NCBI GenBank assembly: GCA_023248595.1
Contig: JAHFEG010000014.1
Coordinates: 1-53,780, forward strand
Source of the DNA: Myxococcales bacterium
GTDB lineage: Bacteria > Myxococcota > UBA727 > JABDBI01
DNA: 53,780 nucleotides
Reading direction: 5' to 3'
Below the pieces are notes generated by a model. That model had not been told where the DNA came from and made no database searches. It worked only from the letters and a program-made list of their open reading frames with translations. This document shows positions 16,783 to 26,784 of this stretch, piece by piece (positions within the stretch are counted from its first letter, which is position 1; the number at the start of each line of letters is the position of its first letter). The position numbers and the translations under genes are program-made.

Positions 16783-19317
16783 TTAAGAGGGCGGAGGCAA
16801 TCCAGGTTCACCTTCTTCAAGTCCAGCTGGGGATTCTTCTATGATCTCTTCTTCCTCTATCTCGTCATTATCCAATTCATCATCTATGGGATTTGGAGTT
16901 GCATTTGCATTTTCTGGCGTTTTGACACTCATATCCAGTGATTTATTTTGCAGGTCAAAGCCTTCGCTTTTGATAACAGTCTCGCCAGCTGAACCTAATC
17001 CACCATTTTCAACCTTTGTCATCTCGGTATCGACTTGTTCAATCAAACGATGCAATGGGCCCGTTTTCTTCTCGTAATCAACATGAGGGTCAAACTTGGT
17101 AATTTTATCACCGAAGTAAAGTCGGCCAAATTCTTCACGCTCTTTCATTTTGCGTTCATGCACTTTACGCAAATCATCTTCGGTACGAATCACGTAGGGA
17201 GTTAACACCAGCAACAAATTTTTCTTCTCGATGGTCTTGGTCTTACGTTTGGCTAAATAACCTAAAATAGGAATATCTCCGATCCAAGGAATTTTTTCTT
17301 CAACCTCAGTTCGAGATTGACTAATTAAGCCTCCAATCACAATGGTTTGTTGATCTTGTGCCACAACAGTTGTCTTGGCGGACTTGGTCCGAACTCTCCA
17401 CTGCGTAACACCAGGGAGAACTGCTTCTTCTTGTCCTAACTCATTCACATCTTGATCAATCTCTAAGCGAACTGCATTGTTATCATTCACATGAGGCGTA
17501 ATGGCAAATCTAAGCTTTACGTCTTGATAAGTGATGTTTTGGATGGGTATCCCTAATCCTGCAGCCCCACCTACTGATGAGATTCCACTAACTTGCGGTA
17601 TTTTTTCACCTACTGACATTTCTGCTTTTTCATTATCAAGCGTCATTAATGATGGCGTCGAAAGCACATCGACATTGGAATACTTTTGCACTGCCTCAAG
17701 CACAGCCCCAATACTTGGTATTGATGTTCCAGGAATAGGTGGCCCCATAAAGCCAAGCGTACTCAATAATCCTGATAAGCCAATAGCACTGCTTGCTGCG
17801 CTTCCAACACCCATAGCACCAGCCGCACCTATGTTTTTTACAATCCCTGAAGCCAAACCAATCCCAGCAGGATTTGCCATAAGTCCATAGCCGCCCTTCA
17901 TACCCGGGATCTCAAACGCTCCAAACCCATTAATCCCAAAAGTATTTTTATCGGTCAAACCAATATCTAAAATGGCTGCCTCGACGTAAACTTGAATACG
18001 TTCTTTATCCAGCTTGGCAATAACGGCACTGATTGATTTGAAATCTCTGGGACTGGCGACAATTACTAAAGCATTGGTGGCCTCGTCTGCAGTTATTTTT
18101 ATATCGCCTTCAAATAAAGCACCGTCTTCTCTGAAACCCACCCGAGAACCAGGGCCTCTACGGCTTGCGCCTGAATTACTTCCTTGGGTAACCGCTGATA
18201 AGGTCGTCGCAATTTTTTTGGCGTCTCCATTTTTCAAGTAGTAAACATTTACTTGACCTTGTGACGAAGCATTAGAAGATGGAACATCTAATATACCAAT
18301 CATTTCACTAATGCGGGCATAAGCACTATCCGAAGCGATGGTAATAATTTTATTGGTGCGCTCATCAGCTATAATTTTTTGCACACTAAACCCATCTCCG
18401 CCGCCGCTTCCAGATCGCGAGGATCTTGGCCCATCATTAAAACGCCTACTTCGATAGTCATTGGTGTTTTTGGAATCAAAAATTTCAGTCAATTTAGCCT
18501 GAAGTTGCACGGCATCAGCGTGAGCTAATTCAATCACATGCACACGATTGGCAGCGCCAACAATGTCAACTTTTTCTAAAATATTCATGACACGACGAAT
18601 ATTAGAAGCCCCATCACTGATAACTAAAAAAGCATCGCCCACCGCCATGACATCGCCCTGAGGACTTATCAATCCTTTAGCCAGGGAGATCGCGACATCT
18701 TTCGACATGTGTCTGACGTCGTGAAGATAAGTCACCATGCCTTCATTGGCAGGAAGTTTATTTTTATCATCGACTAGCGGCAGGGGCTGACGAATAGAAT
18801 CTTTTCGATTGACGATTTTGTAATACTCACCCGTCTCCACCAGTGCAAGTTGATTGCTCTCCAAAACCGACAAAAATGCCTGCCAAGCCTCGTCCACGGT
18901 AATAGAGGTACGGCTAATCATGGAAATTTCTTGTGTCGGCTTCACATTGCTGGAAATGATAAAACTTTTGCAAGTCAGGCGGCTGATCTGATCAACGAGA
19001 TCAGAAATTTTAGCTTTATCTAAGTTCCAAGGGAATTTTCCTTTAGGCTTTCTACATTTAACAGGAACAACTTTGGCAATATCATCCGCAGAAGCTGACC
19101 GCGATGGGCGACTAACCGCACGGTCTTTAAGCGCCATTTCACGATTGATCCGCGATCGCACAGGTTCCGCAGTCCGCAATGGTGGTAATGACGGCGGTGG
19201 CGAGGAGGGCGGCATCAAATCAGGATTCGCTTCCTGCGCATAAATAAACGACGTTCCCACTAAAACAATAGCAGTATAAACTAATGATATTAACCTTCTT
19301 TTCGACCACAAATTCAT
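16783..19317 (-). CDS. gspD: Type II secretion outer-membrane secretin GspD
   Basis: Forms the outer-membrane channel of the T2SS. About 844 residues: signal peptide (MNLWSKRR... ending FIYA), N0 domain (about KISDLVDQISRL), three N1-N3 KH-like domains with Gly/Ser-rich linkers, and a secretin core with the signature VEEKIPWIGDIPILGYL followed by LLLVLTPYVI. The C-terminal tail is acidic and Pro-rich. No pilotin-type gene is seen nearby. Start set at ATG 19317; a GTG at 19332 is an alternative. Confidence 0.95.
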   Translation of the reverse strand: MNLWSKRRLISLVYTAIVLVGTSFIYAQEANPDLMPPSSPPPSLPPLRTAEPVRSRINREMALKDRAVSRPSRSASADDIAKVVPVKCRKPKGKFPWNLDKAKISDLVDQISRLTCKSFIISSNVKPTQEISMISRTSITVDEAWQAFLSVLESNQLALVETGEYYKIVNRKDSIRQPLPLVDDKNKLPANEGMVTYLHDVRHMSKDVAISLAKGLISPQGDVMAVGDAFLVISDGASNIRRVMNILEKVDIVGAANRVHVIELAHADAVQLQAKLTEIFDSKNTNDYRSRRFNDGPRSSRSGSGGGDGFSVQKIIADERTNKIITIASDSAYARISEMIGILDVPSSNASSQGQVNVYYLKNGDAKKIATTLSAVTQGSNSGASRRGPGSRVGFREDGALFEGDIKITADEATNALVIVASPRDFKSISAVIAKLDKERIQVYVEAAILDIGLTDKNTFGINGFGAFEIPGMKGGYGLMANPAGIGLASGIVKNIGAAGAMGVGSAASSAIGLSGLLSTLGFMGPPIPGTSIPSIGAVLEAVQKYSNVDVLSTPSLMTLDNEKAEMSVGEKIPQVSGISSVGGAAGLGIPIQNITYQDVKLRFAITPHVNDNNAVRLEIDQDVNELGQEEAVLPGVTQWRVRTKSAKTTVVAQDQQTIVIGGLISQSRTEVEEKIPWIGDIPILGYLAKRKTKTIEKKNLLLVLTPYVIRTEDDLRKVHERKMKEREEFGRLYFGDKITKFDPHVDYEKKTGPLHRLIEQVDTEMTKVENGGLGSAGETVIKSEGFDLQNKSLDMSVKTPENANATPNPIDDELDNDEIEEEEIIEESPAGLEEGEPGLPPPS

Positions 19318-19370
19318 AAAAGAACCACACACCTAAAAAACTTTTAAAAAATACAACATCTTGAAAGCTC

Positions 19371-20396
19371 TCATGGACGACCAAGGACTGAATAGCCATA
19401 CGTTACTGACGAAGAAGCTCCACTCTTTTTAACATCGATGTTAAACTGGCTATTTGTTTTCATCTTTTGATAAAGCTCCAAACCTTTGTCAGGACTGTTT
19501 AGTTCATAACCATTAACATGCGTTATGATATCCCCATTTTGCAGGCCAATTTTTTCAAAAACGGACCCAGGTTTCATACTAAGCACCCTAAATCCAATAG
19601 GCTTACCATCTTCAAATGCAGCAACCATGCGCGCTTGCGTGGAAATTTCTGCCAAATTACCCAAAGCAGCATCTAAATCGCTGGCGTCAATTTCATAGGA
19701 ATTCGCTCCTACCTTACGGACACTTTTACCATATTCATTTCCACCTGGTACAGACGAACCAAAAACAGGCACTGGAGGAAGAATTGGAGTTATCCCTTCA
19801 TCCATCATTAAATATTCGTATTTTCTTTCCTGCTCATTGAAAAAATAAACACGCGTTGCCTCAATACGTTTAATAACACCAACACCTAAAAATCGATTGC
19901 ACGGAACAGTCGGCATCAGCACAGAAGGCCCTAAAATCTCAACAAAGAGTGGATCTATACTCATTTTTTCGTCGGGGCAGTCATTAATAGAGTATGAGCC
20001 CGCAACTACTTCTCCGCCCTGTCTTAGGTCAACGATAGCAGCTAATGAAAAATTGGGATTCAAAAATACTGCCGTACTCACCAACCTAACTCTAAGCGAT
20101 GTCGGTATTGCATCTTCCCAGCGTCCAGAGACGCCCATTGTATCTGTTTCTAGATCTGCAGGTACCACCGCTTCTCTTTTTGATCCAAAAAGGTTGCGTT
20201 CATTGACAATGGAAAAATCACGGTCTTGTTTTTCAGTTTGAACAACTCGTTTTGTTTTAGTTGTCGGAGCGACTGCGAATGATTTTGCTAATTCATAGCC
20301 AATCAATGCATTGACACACAATGCCAAAATGCTCGCGCATAGGCTTAAAAAAACCAGATGCACCACCCAAAAATGCCGTCGAAACAGCCAGTCCAC
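19371..20396 (-). CDS. gspC: Type II secretion protein GspC (PDZ form)
   Basis: Bridges the inner-membrane platform and the secretin and may select substrates. 341 residues: TM helix (about 12-36), a homology-region domain with NERNLFGSKREAV, then a C-terminal PDZ domain (about 250-340) with GFRVLSMKPGSVFEKIGLQNGDIITHVNG. GTG start with GGAG eight bases upstream. First gene of the gspC-to-gspN operon. Confidence 0.92.
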   Translation of the reverse strand: MDWLFRRHFWVVHLVFLSLCASILALCVNALIGYELAKSFAVAPTTKTKRVVQTEKQDRDFSIVNERNLFGSKREAVVPADLETDTMGVSGRWEDAIPTSLRVRLVSTAVFLNPNFSLAAIVDLRQGGEVVAGSYSINDCPDEKMSIDPLFVEILGPSVLMPTVPCNRFLGVGVIKRIEATRVYFFNEQERKYEYLMMDEGITPILPPVPVFGSSVPGGNEYGKSVRKVGANSYEIDASDLDAALGNLAEISTQARMVAAFEDGKPIGFRVLSMKPGSVFEKIGLQNGDIITHVNGYELNSPDKGLELYQKMKTNSQFNIDVKKSGASSSVTYGYSVLGRP

Positions 20397-20587
20397 CGTG
20401 AGACTCCACTTTCTATAAAAGCTAAATTCTTAAAAGCTTGTTTTTCTTATTTCCCCGGCACTCAATTGTCCAATACTTTTTTAGCTACATATCTATCATT
20501 CAAGGCACATCCCTAACATGGAAACCTCTTAACTGAAAAGAGCCAATCTACGTTTATTTATCCGCATGACTTCAAATGTTGGGCTCC

Positions 20588-22384
20588 TTAGAAAGCCGCA
20601 GCACCATACATACTCTCAATACTGTCTTGGTAGCGCACATTAATTACTTTGCGTTTAATTTTAAGAGTTGGCGTTAACTCACCATTTTCTACTGTAAAAT
20701 CTTTGGACAAATATAAAAATTTCTTAATTTGTTCCACTGGTGCCACTTTTTGGTTAATCGCTTCAATGGCATTTTGAATTTCTTGGCGCACCAACCGATG
20801 TTGTACCAAATCAGAGATATTTTGATTTCGAATCCCTCTTTTCTCAGCAAACTCTAAAAGGTTTTCCTGATTAGGTGTCAGCAATGCCACCAAATATTTC
20901 TTCTGATCTCCGATAACGACCGCCAAACTGACCAATGGAATTTGCTTAAGCATTGCTTCCAAATTCTGTGGCGAAACATTTTTACCACCTGCAGTGATCA
21001 GTAAATCCTTCTTGCGATCAGTGATACGCAGATAACCTTCTTTATCGATTTGACCAACATCACCAGAGCAAAGCCAACCCGCCTTTAGTGTCTCATCAGT
21101 CGCGGCTTGATCTTTATAGTAACCAGAAAACAAGTGGGGACCTCTGACCAAGATCTCTCCATCTTCTGCAATTTTTAGCTGGACTCCAGGCAACGGACGT
21201 CCCACTGTTCCAAGTCTAGTTGCCTTGGGAATATTAAATGTGGTCGGACCACAATCTTCCGATTGGCCATAAACTTCATAAATTGGTATATCTAAACTTA
21301 AAAAAAACCGGGTAATTTCTTGAGAAATTGGAGCAGCACCAGAAATGCATAACCGTGCTCGTCCAAGACCTAGAAGGGGTTTTAGTTTGTTAAATATGAG
21401 TTTTTTGGCCAAATTATACTGCATGCACAGCAACGACGATATCGGCGCATTCCTATGGTGCAGCTCCCAGTAATCAGTTGAGACTGAACGCGCCCATTTA
21501 AGCAAAATTGCTTTAAAACCTTTCGTCGCAGCTAATTTTTCGTTCACTTTATCATAAATTTTCTCATAAATTCGAGGAACACCAAACAACGCCGTCGGCT
21601 GCACTTCCTTCAAATTTTCAGGTAAAGCCTCAAGCGATTCGGCAAAATAAATACAAAGGCCACTGTAAGAAGGCGCGTAAACGGTAAACATCTGTTCCGC
21701 TACATGTGCAAGGGGCAAATAAGAAACCAAACTGTCACCTTGTCCCACTTTCAACAAAGTCACTGCCGACTGAACCGTCCAATTAATTGCGCGGTGCGAC
21801 AGCATGACAGCTTTTGGGGCCCCAGTTGTTCCAGATGTATAAATTAATGTTGCTGTCGCTTCGGGATTAATACCTTTGATGCGTTCTTCCAGCGCCTTTT
21901 TCGACTGGGATCTACCAAGTTCCATCACCTGTGAATACGTCATAATGCGACCTTCCTCGATCACATCATCGGGTTCCATCAAAATAATCTTTTGCAGCAA
22001 TGGCAATTCATGCAGCACAGACTCCACTTGTTCACGCCAACGTTTGCCATTTTCAACGATTAAAAATGGCGCTTCACTGTGCTCCAATACATGCTTTATC
22101 TCATCAGCTGAACTGGAGCTATAAACACCAACAGATATCCCCCCCGCAGCTTGCGTAGCAATGCAGGAGGTTGTCCATTCTGGTCGATTAAAACTTAAAA
22201 CACCAACACATTGGCCTTCTTTTAAGCCCAGAGCGATTAACCCTAATGCAAAATGAGCGACATTCTCACCATATTTTTCCCAAGGAGTCGCAACATATTG
22301 CCCCTTGATCTTCGCGTGATAGGCAACTGATTTTCCATGATGACGCGCACGGTCAAAAAAACGATCCACACTGATATCACGCAT
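20588..22384 (-). CDS. Long-chain fatty-acid-CoA ligase (AMP-forming)
   Basis: Activates fatty acids to acyl-CoA through an acyl-AMP intermediate. 598 residues. P-loop-like motif LIYTSGTTGAPKAVMLSH, VYGQSEDCGP in the position of the adenine-binding YGxTE motif, and the C-terminal hinge and Lys region LRITDRKKDLLITAGGKNVSPQ. This is the 'FAA1/bubblegum' long form seen in many deltaproteobacteria and myxobacteria. An AGGAGAG Shine-Dalgarno supports the start. A 190-base gap separates it from gspC on the same strand. Confidence 0.93.
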   Translation of the reverse strand: MRDISVDRFFDRARHHGKSVAYHAKIKGQYVATPWEKYGENVAHFALGLIALGLKEGQCVGVLSFNRPEWTTSCIATQAAGGISVGVYSSSSADEIKHVLEHSEAPFLIVENGKRWREQVESVLHELPLLQKIILMEPDDVIEEGRIMTYSQVMELGRSQSKKALEERIKGINPEATATLIYTSGTTGAPKAVMLSHRAINWTVQSAVTLLKVGQGDSLVSYLPLAHVAEQMFTVYAPSYSGLCIYFAESLEALPENLKEVQPTALFGVPRIYEKIYDKVNEKLAATKGFKAILLKWARSVSTDYWELHHRNAPISSLLCMQYNLAKKLIFNKLKPLLGLGRARLCISGAAPISQEITRFFLSLDIPIYEVYGQSEDCGPTTFNIPKATRLGTVGRPLPGVQLKIAEDGEILVRGPHLFSGYYKDQAATDETLKAGWLCSGDVGQIDKEGYLRITDRKKDLLITAGGKNVSPQNLEAMLKQIPLVSLAVVIGDQKKYLVALLTPNQENLLEFAEKRGIRNQNISDLVQHRLVRQEIQNAIEAINQKVAPVEQIKKFLYLSKDFTVENGELTPTLKIKRKVINVRYQDSIESMYGAAAF

Positions 22385-22569
22385 TAGATAACTCTCCTAT
22401 CTGCTGCTATATGCAAGCTCCCATCTTCGAATATTTGGCAGTAGGAATTATTGGCGCGCTATGTAAACATTGCTAACCTATTTTTAAGAATCTTTGACTT
22501 GGTTTTTGACAGCCTGCCTGATCCATGGCAAACACATAGGCATCATTTGAAACTTTAGAGGCAAACAAG

Positions 22570-23244
22570 ATGAGCGGCTTAAAAAAACCAAGCTATATCG
22601 CCATTGAAGGCTGCATTGGCGTCGGTAAAACGACCTTAAGCGAAGCCATATCGAAAAGATTAAACGCTTCCTTGTTTTTGGAAACCTTTGAAGAAAATCC
22701 ATTTCTAGTTGATTTTTATAAAGATGTCCCAGCGCATGCTTTTAGAACCCAAATTTTCTTTTTATTATCGCGCTATCGACAACAACAAAGCTTAGGCCAA
22801 CGCGATCTGTTTAATCAATCCATTGTGGCCGATTACTTTATTGTTAAGGATCGCATTTTTGCCGAGCTTACATTAAAAGGCAATGAGTTGGCATTGTACG
22901 AGCAACTTTATCAAACGCTCTGCCATCACATATACATGCCAGACTTGGTCATCTATCTGCGCGCACCTTTAGACATCGTCACTGAACGTATCAAGCAAAG
23001 AGGACGCGATTTTGAAAAAAATATCGACGCTTCCTACTTAAGTGATCTTCTGGCAGCTTATGACCACTTTTTTACAAAATTTACAGCTTGCCCTGTTTTA
23101 ACTATCGAAACCGAAGAATTAAATTTCCCCAAACGAGAACAAGATATTACCTACGTCATGGATATTCTGACTGAAACCTTAAGCCAAAAGAAATCAAGCT
23201 ACACTGTGACGACAGGCGAAGTTAAACAGAGTAAATTATTTTGA
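22570..23244 (+). CDS. Deoxynucleoside kinase family protein
   Basis: Phosphorylates deoxynucleosides (most likely dA/dG) in nucleotide salvage. 224 residues, family length. P-loop IEGCIGVGKTTLSEAI near residues 13-28, the LETFEENPFLVDFY segment, and a lid region TERIKQRGRDFEKNID. GAGG Shine-Dalgarno seven or eight bases before ATG. Monocistronic; diverges from the acyl-CoA ligase. Substrate choice cannot be read with confidence. Confidence 0.88.
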   Translation: MSGLKKPSYIAIEGCIGVGKTTLSEAISKRLNASLFLETFEENPFLVDFYKDVPAHAFRTQIFFLLSRYRQQQSLGQRDLFNQSIVADYFIVKDRIFAELTLKGNELALYEQLYQTLCHHIYMPDLVIYLRAPLDIVTERIKQRGRDFEKNIDASYLSDLLAAYDHFFTKFTACPVLTIETEELNFPKREQDITYVMDILTETLSQKKSSYTVTTGEVKQSKLF

Positions 23245-23246
23245 AA

Positions 23247-24476
23247 TTAAAAAACATTGCCGATCTTCAAGTAAAATCGTGGAACATAAGATTCGATCGG
23301 ACTGAAACCTAGGTCGAGGCGAATAATAAAAGCTTCGTTCCAGGCTACACGAAATCCACCACCAAATCCTAGTAAGGGCTTGAATTCATTTTTTTCGAGT
23401 TCTTTCAAATCCCACGAAATAACACCCAAATCCAAAAATGTGACAGCTGATGTGTCAAAATGTTGTTTTAAAAAATCAAAACCCCAAAAGCGATAGCGCA
23501 TTTCTAATTGTTTAATCACTTTAATTCGACCCGGAAAATAAAGTGATCTGACTCCTCGACCAATCTCAGATCCGCCATAGGCTGTCTGTAAAAGCGAACC
23601 ACCAACCTTCACGATCTCTTGCAAAGGCGCTTCTCCAACCATACCATCAAAAATTGCTTGCCCAGCCAAGACCAAGCGTCGCTGCGAATCAAGAGGCAAA
23701 TATCCTCTCAGACTTAAATTAAACCCTAAATAGCTCCAACTGCTGCCCCAATAAGGAGACGATTCGCGAAATGTGGCCTCAATCCAATAGCCCTTCGTCG
23801 GAGATGGCTCGTTATCACGCCCATCAAACATGACCCCTGCCTCAACAACGCTAGCAAAACCTTTTCGTTTGTCTTCTAGAAAATTCTTGGCATAAAGAGT
23901 ATCGGAATAAGACGTATAGTCACCCCATGTTCCGGGCCAATAATAACTACCTCTCCAACCAGCAATAAGTTCAATTTTATGTGGTGCGTCTTTTAGCTTA
24001 TAGCGCCCATCAATGGTGCCATAGACTTCAAAGTAGCGATATAAAAAATACTGATGAGCAATAGATGCATCACAATTTGCTGATACGCCAAATCCGCAAA
24101 AATTTTCATTCGTTGTTGCAAGAAGTCCAACTCGACTCCTAATCCGTAAAGGCAACTTTGCCACATTCAAAATATCTGTTCGGATATAGTGCGAATGCTG
24201 CCCTTTCGTCGTCATAAACAACTGCAAATCGACAGCAAACTTATAAGGTTGTAAGATAGGCGTTTTTTTATAAATTGATGTGATAACTCCAAATCCGAAT
24301 CCCGCATCACTGCTATAATTAAGCGCCGGGATACCACCAAAGGCATAATAAGATTCATTTGGCGCGGGGACTTTTTTCTCATCATCAATTGAATCAGCAG
24401 CAAAAGATAAGCCTGCTAACAAAATATTAAAAACGCAAAAATAGCTTCGAGCCCTTGGCATCATGTTCGTCCACAT
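23247..24476 (-). CDS. Outer-membrane beta-barrel protein, Omp85/surface-antigen-like
   Basis: 409 residues with a signal peptide (to about residue 27, LSFAAD). The rest is almost all amphipathic beta-strand with aromatic girdles and ends in FYLKIGNVF, a terminal-Phe beta-signal for BAM insertion. The GGIPALNYSSDAGFGFGV opening and the single barrel domain resemble the C-terminal D15/Bac_surface_Ag barrels without POTRA domains. GGGAG at seven bases supports the ATG at 24476. Function unknown. Lies 12 bases downstream of the phosphohexomutase on the same strand. Confidence 0.75.
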   Translation of the reverse strand: MWTNMMPRARSYFCVFNILLAGLSFAADSIDDEKKVPAPNESYYAFGGIPALNYSSDAGFGFGVITSIYKKTPILQPYKFAVDLQLFMTTKGQHSHYIRTDILNVAKLPLRIRSRVGLLATTNENFCGFGVSANCDASIAHQYFLYRYFEVYGTIDGRYKLKDAPHKIELIAGWRGSYYWPGTWGDYTSYSDTLYAKNFLEDKRKGFASVVEAGVMFDGRDNEPSPTKGYWIEATFRESSPYWGSSWSYLGFNLSLRGYLPLDSQRRLVLAGQAIFDGMVGEAPLQEIVKVGGSLLQTAYGGSEIGRGVRSLYFPGRIKVIKQLEMRYRFWGFDFLKQHFDTSAVTFLDLGVISWDLKELEKNEFKPLLGFGGGFRVAWNEAFIIRLDLGFSPIESYVPRFYLKIGNVF

Positions 24477-24488
24477 TCAAAGACTCCC

Positions 24489-26252
24489 TTAAGACAATTG
24501 AAGTTGTTTTTTGAGTTGCATTTGGATCTGCTTGAGGAGATCATCTGCCTGAACACGCTTGATGTTCAAATCATCGTTTGGTGTAACAGGCTGAACAATT
24601 TCTAAATAAAATTTGATTTTAGGTTCAGTTCCACTGGGACGTATAATCAATCTTGTTTGATTACTTGTGCTGTAAACCAAAATATTATCTTGCAGATTTA
24701 CTTCTATTTTTTCTAAAAAATCTTCTCGAACAGATATCGCTTCTCCTCCTAGGGAAACAATTAAATCTGAATTTTTCCGCAAATTTCTCATCAAAGTTTG
24801 CATTTGTTCGCTTGCCTCTATCCCATCAAAACGAATCGACCACTGCAAACTGCGAAATAAGCCATATCGCAAAGCAAGCGCATCTAACGTATCAAATACG
24901 CTTTCCTGTTTTTCTTGCAGCGCAGCATACATCTCGACAAAACGTACGGCTGCTGAAATTCCATCCTTGTCACGCACGAAATTTCCAACACAGTAACCAA
25001 GAGCCTCCTCATAACCAAAAACAAATTGCGCATTTTCTTGCTCTTCCTTATGCAGGCCGGCATGCGCTATTTTGGAAAATCCTGTTAATGTTTCCACATA
25101 ACGAGCACCTTCACCCTTAGCAACTTGAGAAAGCATGCGTGAAGATACCAATGTGCTGATCACTAACGGATGCTTATTACCAACTTTTGCATGCAAAATG
25201 GCATCAAGGCCAAGTAGCACACCCACATCGTTACCGCTTAAACTTTGCAACTTTCGGGTTTGAGGATGTCTCACTAAAACCGCTAATCTATCTGCATCCG
25301 GATCGTTAGCTAAAATCAAATCAGCATCTATTTGATTTGCCAAATAAATTGCCTCGTCTAGAACACCTGCTTCTTCAGGATTGGGAAACGCAACCGTGGG
25401 GAAATTACCATCTGGTTCTGACTGACTTTTCACAAAATAGATCTGAGAAAAACCCGCTTCATAAAGAGCGCGCTTGGCAAAATCTCTGCCAACACCATGC
25501 AAAGGTGTGTAGACAATGCGAATTGCTGCACCGTCTTTGGGGTTATGAAAACGAGATTTTTGAATAGCGGAAAAATAGGCATCATTCGTTTTTTCATCAA
25601 TTATATAACGCAACTTTTTTTGGATTTGCTCAGCGATTTTCAGAGTCGTCATGGCGGGATGCGCCGGCGCTTTTTGCATCCATTGTTCAATTTGCTCGTC
25701 CACAGGTGCCACGATTTGTGCACCATTTGATCCATAAACTTTAAAACCATTATCCAAAGACGGATTGTGACTGGCTGTTATCATAATCCCCATCGCTGCT
25801 TTCAAATGGGTGACGGCAAAAGCGCACAGCGGGGTAGGAACCATCTTGGGAAAGAGAAAAACATGAAACCCTAGACCTGTCAAAACGCAGGCGCTTTCTT
25901 CTGCACAAGCCTGGCTGTTATGTCGGGCATCGTATCCAATCACTACACCTTTTTTCTGAACTTCTTTGGCGTTAGAGGCTGACTTAAGTAAATACTGGCC
26001 AACAGCAAAGGCTGCCCTGGAAATTGACACACGGTTAAACCGTCGATAGCCCGCTTGCATTTTTGCGCGCAACCCAGCTGTTCCAAATTGCAAACATCCC
26101 ACCAACCGATCTGCTAATTCCAAACGCGCCCGATCATCCTCTTTAAAAACAAGCAGCAATTCTTGGATTTCTTGGCGGTAAAGCGCATCAGGTTCTTCTT
26201 GCAAATACTGCTTAGCTAAATCGATCAGTGATTGCTGAGGATGTTCTTTCAT
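24489..26252 (-). CDS. Phosphoglucomutase/phosphomannomutase
   Basis: Interconverts hexose-1- and hexose-6-phosphates (alpha-D-phosphohexomutase superfamily). About 587 residues, typical of the long PgcA/PGM2-like form. Active-site phosphoserine loop ITASHNPSLDNGFKVY, metal-binding loop ANDPDADRLAV, sugar-binding FGYEEALGYCVG and C-terminal phosphate loop RPSGTEPKIKFY are all intact. Start placed at ATG 26252, preceded by GGTGAGAG; the frame is open to 26294 without a ribosome site. Confidence 0.93.
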   Translation of the reverse strand: MKEHPQQSLIDLAKQYLQEEPDALYRQEIQELLLVFKEDDRARLELADRLVGCLQFGTAGLRAKMQAGYRRFNRVSISRAAFAVGQYLLKSASNAKEVQKKGVVIGYDARHNSQACAEESACVLTGLGFHVFLFPKMVPTPLCAFAVTHLKAAMGIMITASHNPSLDNGFKVYGSNGAQIVAPVDEQIEQWMQKAPAHPAMTTLKIAEQIQKKLRYIIDEKTNDAYFSAIQKSRFHNPKDGAAIRIVYTPLHGVGRDFAKRALYEAGFSQIYFVKSQSEPDGNFPTVAFPNPEEAGVLDEAIYLANQIDADLILANDPDADRLAVLVRHPQTRKLQSLSGNDVGVLLGLDAILHAKVGNKHPLVISTLVSSRMLSQVAKGEGARYVETLTGFSKIAHAGLHKEEQENAQFVFGYEEALGYCVGNFVRDKDGISAAVRFVEMYAALQEKQESVFDTLDALALRYGLFRSLQWSIRFDGIEASEQMQTLMRNLRKNSDLIVSLGGEAISVREDFLEKIEVNLQDNILVYSTSNQTRLIIRPSGTEPKIKFYLEIVQPVTPNDDLNIKRVQADDLLKQIQMQLKKQLQLS

Positions 26253-26374
26253 TGTTTCTCTCACCTGCCACAAAAGATCCCTTGGCCATCTCATAAATGT
26301 TTTACAGGGTCAAGAAAGAATATTTGCATGCCAATTCCAGTTGAACTTAAAAGAGATTTTTATGGGGAGCTTTC

Positions 26375-26731
26375 ATGCCGAAAAAAAGTAAATGGCAATT
26401 ATTATTTATTACTATCACCGTGAGCCTTTTGCTAGGCGCCTATTTACCCGATTGCACAGACCCACAAGTGACTTGCTTAAGTGTCGTTGATGTTGCCGCA
26501 AAAGCCATTGTACGCTGTGAACCAGGCAGCAATTTTGAAGAAATCAAGCAATCTCTTTTAGAGACATGGGCACTTGGAGATTGCCGACTTATCAAAAAAA
26601 TTAGGGATCCAGTAGGATTAATCAATGATTGCTTACCCTGGCTTTCCCAAGTTTCTTGTTCAGTCCTGACGTCTGGAAAAAGACCCCCCGCCTGCCAAAA
26701 TCAATTATTGCTCACCACAGATGAATTCTAG
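26375..26731 (+). CDS. Small exported Cys-containing protein upstream of the type III ATPase gene
   Basis: 118 residues, unknown family. An N-terminal hydrophobic segment (about 8-23, LLFITITVSLLLGAYL) follows a basic start, consistent with a signal peptide or anchor. The rest carries six Cys (DCTD, TCLS, RCEP, GDCR, NDCL, SCSV) plus a late ACQN, consistent with disulfides outside the cytoplasm. GGGGAG Shine-Dalgarno four bases before ATG. Lies 53 bases before the type III ATPase and may be co-transcribed with it; a pilot or accessory role is only a guess. Confidence 0.65.
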   Translation: MPKKSKWQLLFITITVSLLLGAYLPDCTDPQVTCLSVVDVAAKAIVRCEPGSNFEEIKQSLLETWALGDCRLIKKIRDPVGLINDCLPWLSQVSCSVLTSGKRPPACQNQLLLTTDEF

Positions 26732-26784
26732 GTACCCGTCAATGCTATAGTGAAAATAACGATTACATGAGGATGACTAACCAC

